DNA from: Pseudanabaena sp. UWO311
Lineage (GTDB): Bacteria > Cyanobacteriota > Cyanobacteriia > Pseudanabaenales > Pseudanabaenaceae
DNA: 64,000 bases
NCBI RefSeq assembly: GCF_006937785.1
Contig: NZ_SJEE01000024.1
Location: forward strand, 1 to 64,000
Direction: 5' to 3'
Shown here: positions 62,840-64,000 of the stretch, in pieces
Layout of the letters: every line of letters begins with the position of its first letter
How positions within the stretch are numbered: position 1 is the first letter of the stretch
Program-made: the position numbers and the translations under genes
The notes under the pieces: model-generated
What the model saw: only the letters and a program-made list of their open reading frames with translations
What the model was told of the DNA's origin: nothing
Database searches by the model: none

Positions 62840-63406
62840 TTACGTGAGTTCGATAAGTCGTTTTCGGATCGCACGGGCAACAAGCGGAGCTTTTTTCTCT
62901 AGTCCATCAAGACTGATCTCTCCATCAGCATAGGTTCGATACCATTCTCTGCGCTGTCGTACAATCACCTCATTATTTAATTTTTGCTGAGTTTGTTTGA
63001 CTTTTTCGATTTCAGAACTTGGTATTTTCTCAATCTGAGGCACTAAGCTAAATGTCAATAGTTCTACTTCAAACCATTCGTCTCCAACCTCAAATGGATC
63101 TAAAATTTGATCATCTGCCCTCTTAGAGCTGTTGATCCAAGCCGAGGCAAAACGATAATTAGCCCAGTCGTAGGCTTTTGTACGATCTTGATGGCAACTA
63201 ATGTAATGGTCTACTGTGCCAATTGGCTCAAACATTGCCGAATACCCGCAAAGGTTTTGAAATCCATCAGCAAGATGTTTCCGAAAAGGCGACCATAAAT
63301 CTCTTGGTCGTTTCTTGTCAGGATTTTTTGCTAGCCAGTCTTCACCTTTTTGTCTGACTTCTCGATCAAAATCTGGAGGCTCTGGTACACAATCAAAATG
63401 AATCAT
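62840..63406 (-). CDS. HNH-like nuclease of a Septu-like pair
   Basis: 188 residues. The central part LCGYSAMFEPIGTVDHYISC, HQDRTKAYDWANYRFASAWI, NSSKR shows a DH...NY...N pattern like a degenerate HNH nuclease core (PtuB-like), with only one of the usual CxxC cysteines. The gene overlaps the upstream ATPase by four bases (ATGA), a coupled pair. Gene pairs of an ABC-type AAA ATPase and an HNH protein are the layout of Septu (PtuA/PtuB) antiphage systems. The assignment rests on motifs and context and is moderately confident. Confidence 0.6.
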   Translation of the reverse strand: MIHFDCVPEPPDFDREVRQKGEDWLAKNPDKKRPRDLWSPFRKHLADGFQNLCGYSAMFEPIGTVDHYISCHQDRTKAYDWANYRFASAWINSSKRADDQILDPFEVGDEWFEVELLTFSLVPQIEKIPSSEIEKVKQTQQKLNNEVIVRQRREWYRTYADGEISLDGLEKKAPLVARAIRKRLIELT

Positions 63407-64000
63407 TTCTGCCTTGCCTCGTTTTTGACAGTCCAGCCAATCCAGAAAGGATCGTGACCAGGAATGACCCGTTCGAGTTCTGCTTGAATTTGTTCAAGTG
63501 TTTGTAAATTATCAGGGTATACATAGTCAGGACTTCTAGTAGCCCATGCTTGAGCCGCACCAATTGCTGCCTCTCCTTCAAGCGATCGCGCTTGTTTGAG
63601 GTCAAAAATTTCTGAAGTCAGCCATCCCACCACATCACCTTGCTTTACCCAAGGAATTTCATTGAGAGTTACCTCACTCCCAAGTAACTCAAAAAGAAAT
63701 AATTTGTCTAGCTCCTCCTCAAAATATGGTTCAGCAGATGCTAAAACCATTGGTGAATGTGTTGTTGTTACTATCTGTACATCAATTTCTGGATTCAATT
63801 GTTTGCAAACTTCAAGAATAGCAGGAAGAATAGTTCTTTGCCATTTGGGGTGTAAATGAGCCTCTAATTCATCAATCAAAAAAACAAATTTTTTGATTGG
63901 TTCAGTTCTTTTAAGTTTTGCAATTTGAATATGTGAGTCCCAAGCCCAGACGAGCATATATGCCAAATTTAGAATTCTTTGAATACCTGAAGAGGCATGG
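63403..64000 (-). CDS. AAA family (OLD/PtuA-like) ATPase, C-terminal part, cut by the window edge
   Basis: The frame is open to position 64000 (upstream residues HASSGIQRILNLAYMLVWAW), so the real start lies outside the window. Visible are the ABC-type signature-like SSGIQRIL, the Walker B plus D-loop FVFLIDELEAHLHPKWQRTI, and the H-loop IVTTTHSPMVLASAEP. The C-terminus DVVGWLTSEIFDLKQARSLE fits the MalK-like/ABC-ATPase tail of AAA_15/21 proteins that accompany nucleases. A TTG at 63966 could be mistaken for a start. It is coupled to the HNH-like gene. A phage-defence role is inference. Confidence 0.75.
   Translation of the reverse strand, partial: HASSGIQRILNLAYMLVWAWDSHIQIAKLKRTEPIKKFVFLIDELEAHLHPKWQRTILPAILEVCKQLNPEIDVQIVTTTHSPMVLASAEPYFEEELDKLFLFELLGSEVTLNEIPWVKQGDVVGWLTSEIFDLKQARSLEGEAAIGAAQAWATRSPDYVYPDNLQTLEQIQAELERVIPGHDPFWIGWTVKNEARQK

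Overview
The window is chromosomal DNA of a cyanobacterium, probably a Pseudanabaena-like filamentous lineage (the genus is inference). The cyanobacterial marks seen directly are very frequent GCGATCGC (HIP1-like) octamers, a short NblA gene, a high-light-inducible protein (Hlip), a PatA/CheY/CheW/PilJ-type taxis cluster, a DUF3370 protein, many pentapeptide repeats, and NtcA-type promoter sequences. There is no rRNA, no CRISPR array and no intact transposase. One tRNA (tRNA-Thr) is present.

Layout. 0-6.3 kb: tRNA-Thr, a J-domain protein, a DUF3370 protein, a Uma2 nuclease, then folD, crtE and a divergent-PAP2 membrane protein. 6.5-17.1 kb: an accessory island tied to extracellular contractile injection systems (eCIS). 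It has a 903-residue DUF4157 (eCIS-core) protein, two secreted pentapeptide proteins at its two ends, a tail-assembly-chaperone-like gene followed by a DUF6760-like reading frame with no normal start codon, a 977-residue membrane-anchored multi-Ig-like protein, and an eCIS-type AAA+ ATPase. No sheath, tube or baseplate gene is in view. 17.1-24.0 kb: small stress and photosynthesis genes (Hlip, nblA), two SDR proteins, a methyltransferase, a GH73 glucosaminidase and a tandem pair of unknown paralogs. 24.9-30.8 kb: an NB-ARC STAND protein, an SDR, a metallophosphoesterase, a WecG/TagA glycosyltransferase and a VOC protein.

30.8-38.2 kb: a minus-strand nitrogen block. cynA-cynB-cynD-cynS (cyanate uptake and cyanase) lies behind a textbook NtcA promoter. 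Upstream is an OsmC plus acyl-CoA-dehydrogenase-like pair whose promoter region holds a second GTA-N8-TAC and a perfect 35-bp palindrome. 38.3-47.0 kb: housekeeping genes (dapF, HIT protein, GT39 glycosyltransferase, LapA-domain protein, ubiX, a Ser/Thr kinase fused to DUF4189, Ccs1, a PstS-like binding protein). 47.1-57.4 kb: a taxis locus on the minus strand with two PatA-type regulators, CheY, CheW and a giant 2093-residue chemoreceptor whose last ~1260 residues are acidic and repetitive; CheA is absent. 57.5-64.0 kb: alpha/beta hydrolase, a NACHT protein, Uma2, leuB and a Septu-like HNH/ATPase pair cut by the window edge.

A striking genome-scale feature is the large number of long near-perfect palindromes between genes. 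Many share a short GGCGC-AAA/TTC-GCGCC core but have different arm sequences at each locus, and most sit just after stop codons, so they probably act as terminators. The most novel candidates are the split eCIS island with a possible -1 ribosomal frameshift, the giant receptor tail, and the arm-variable palindromes.
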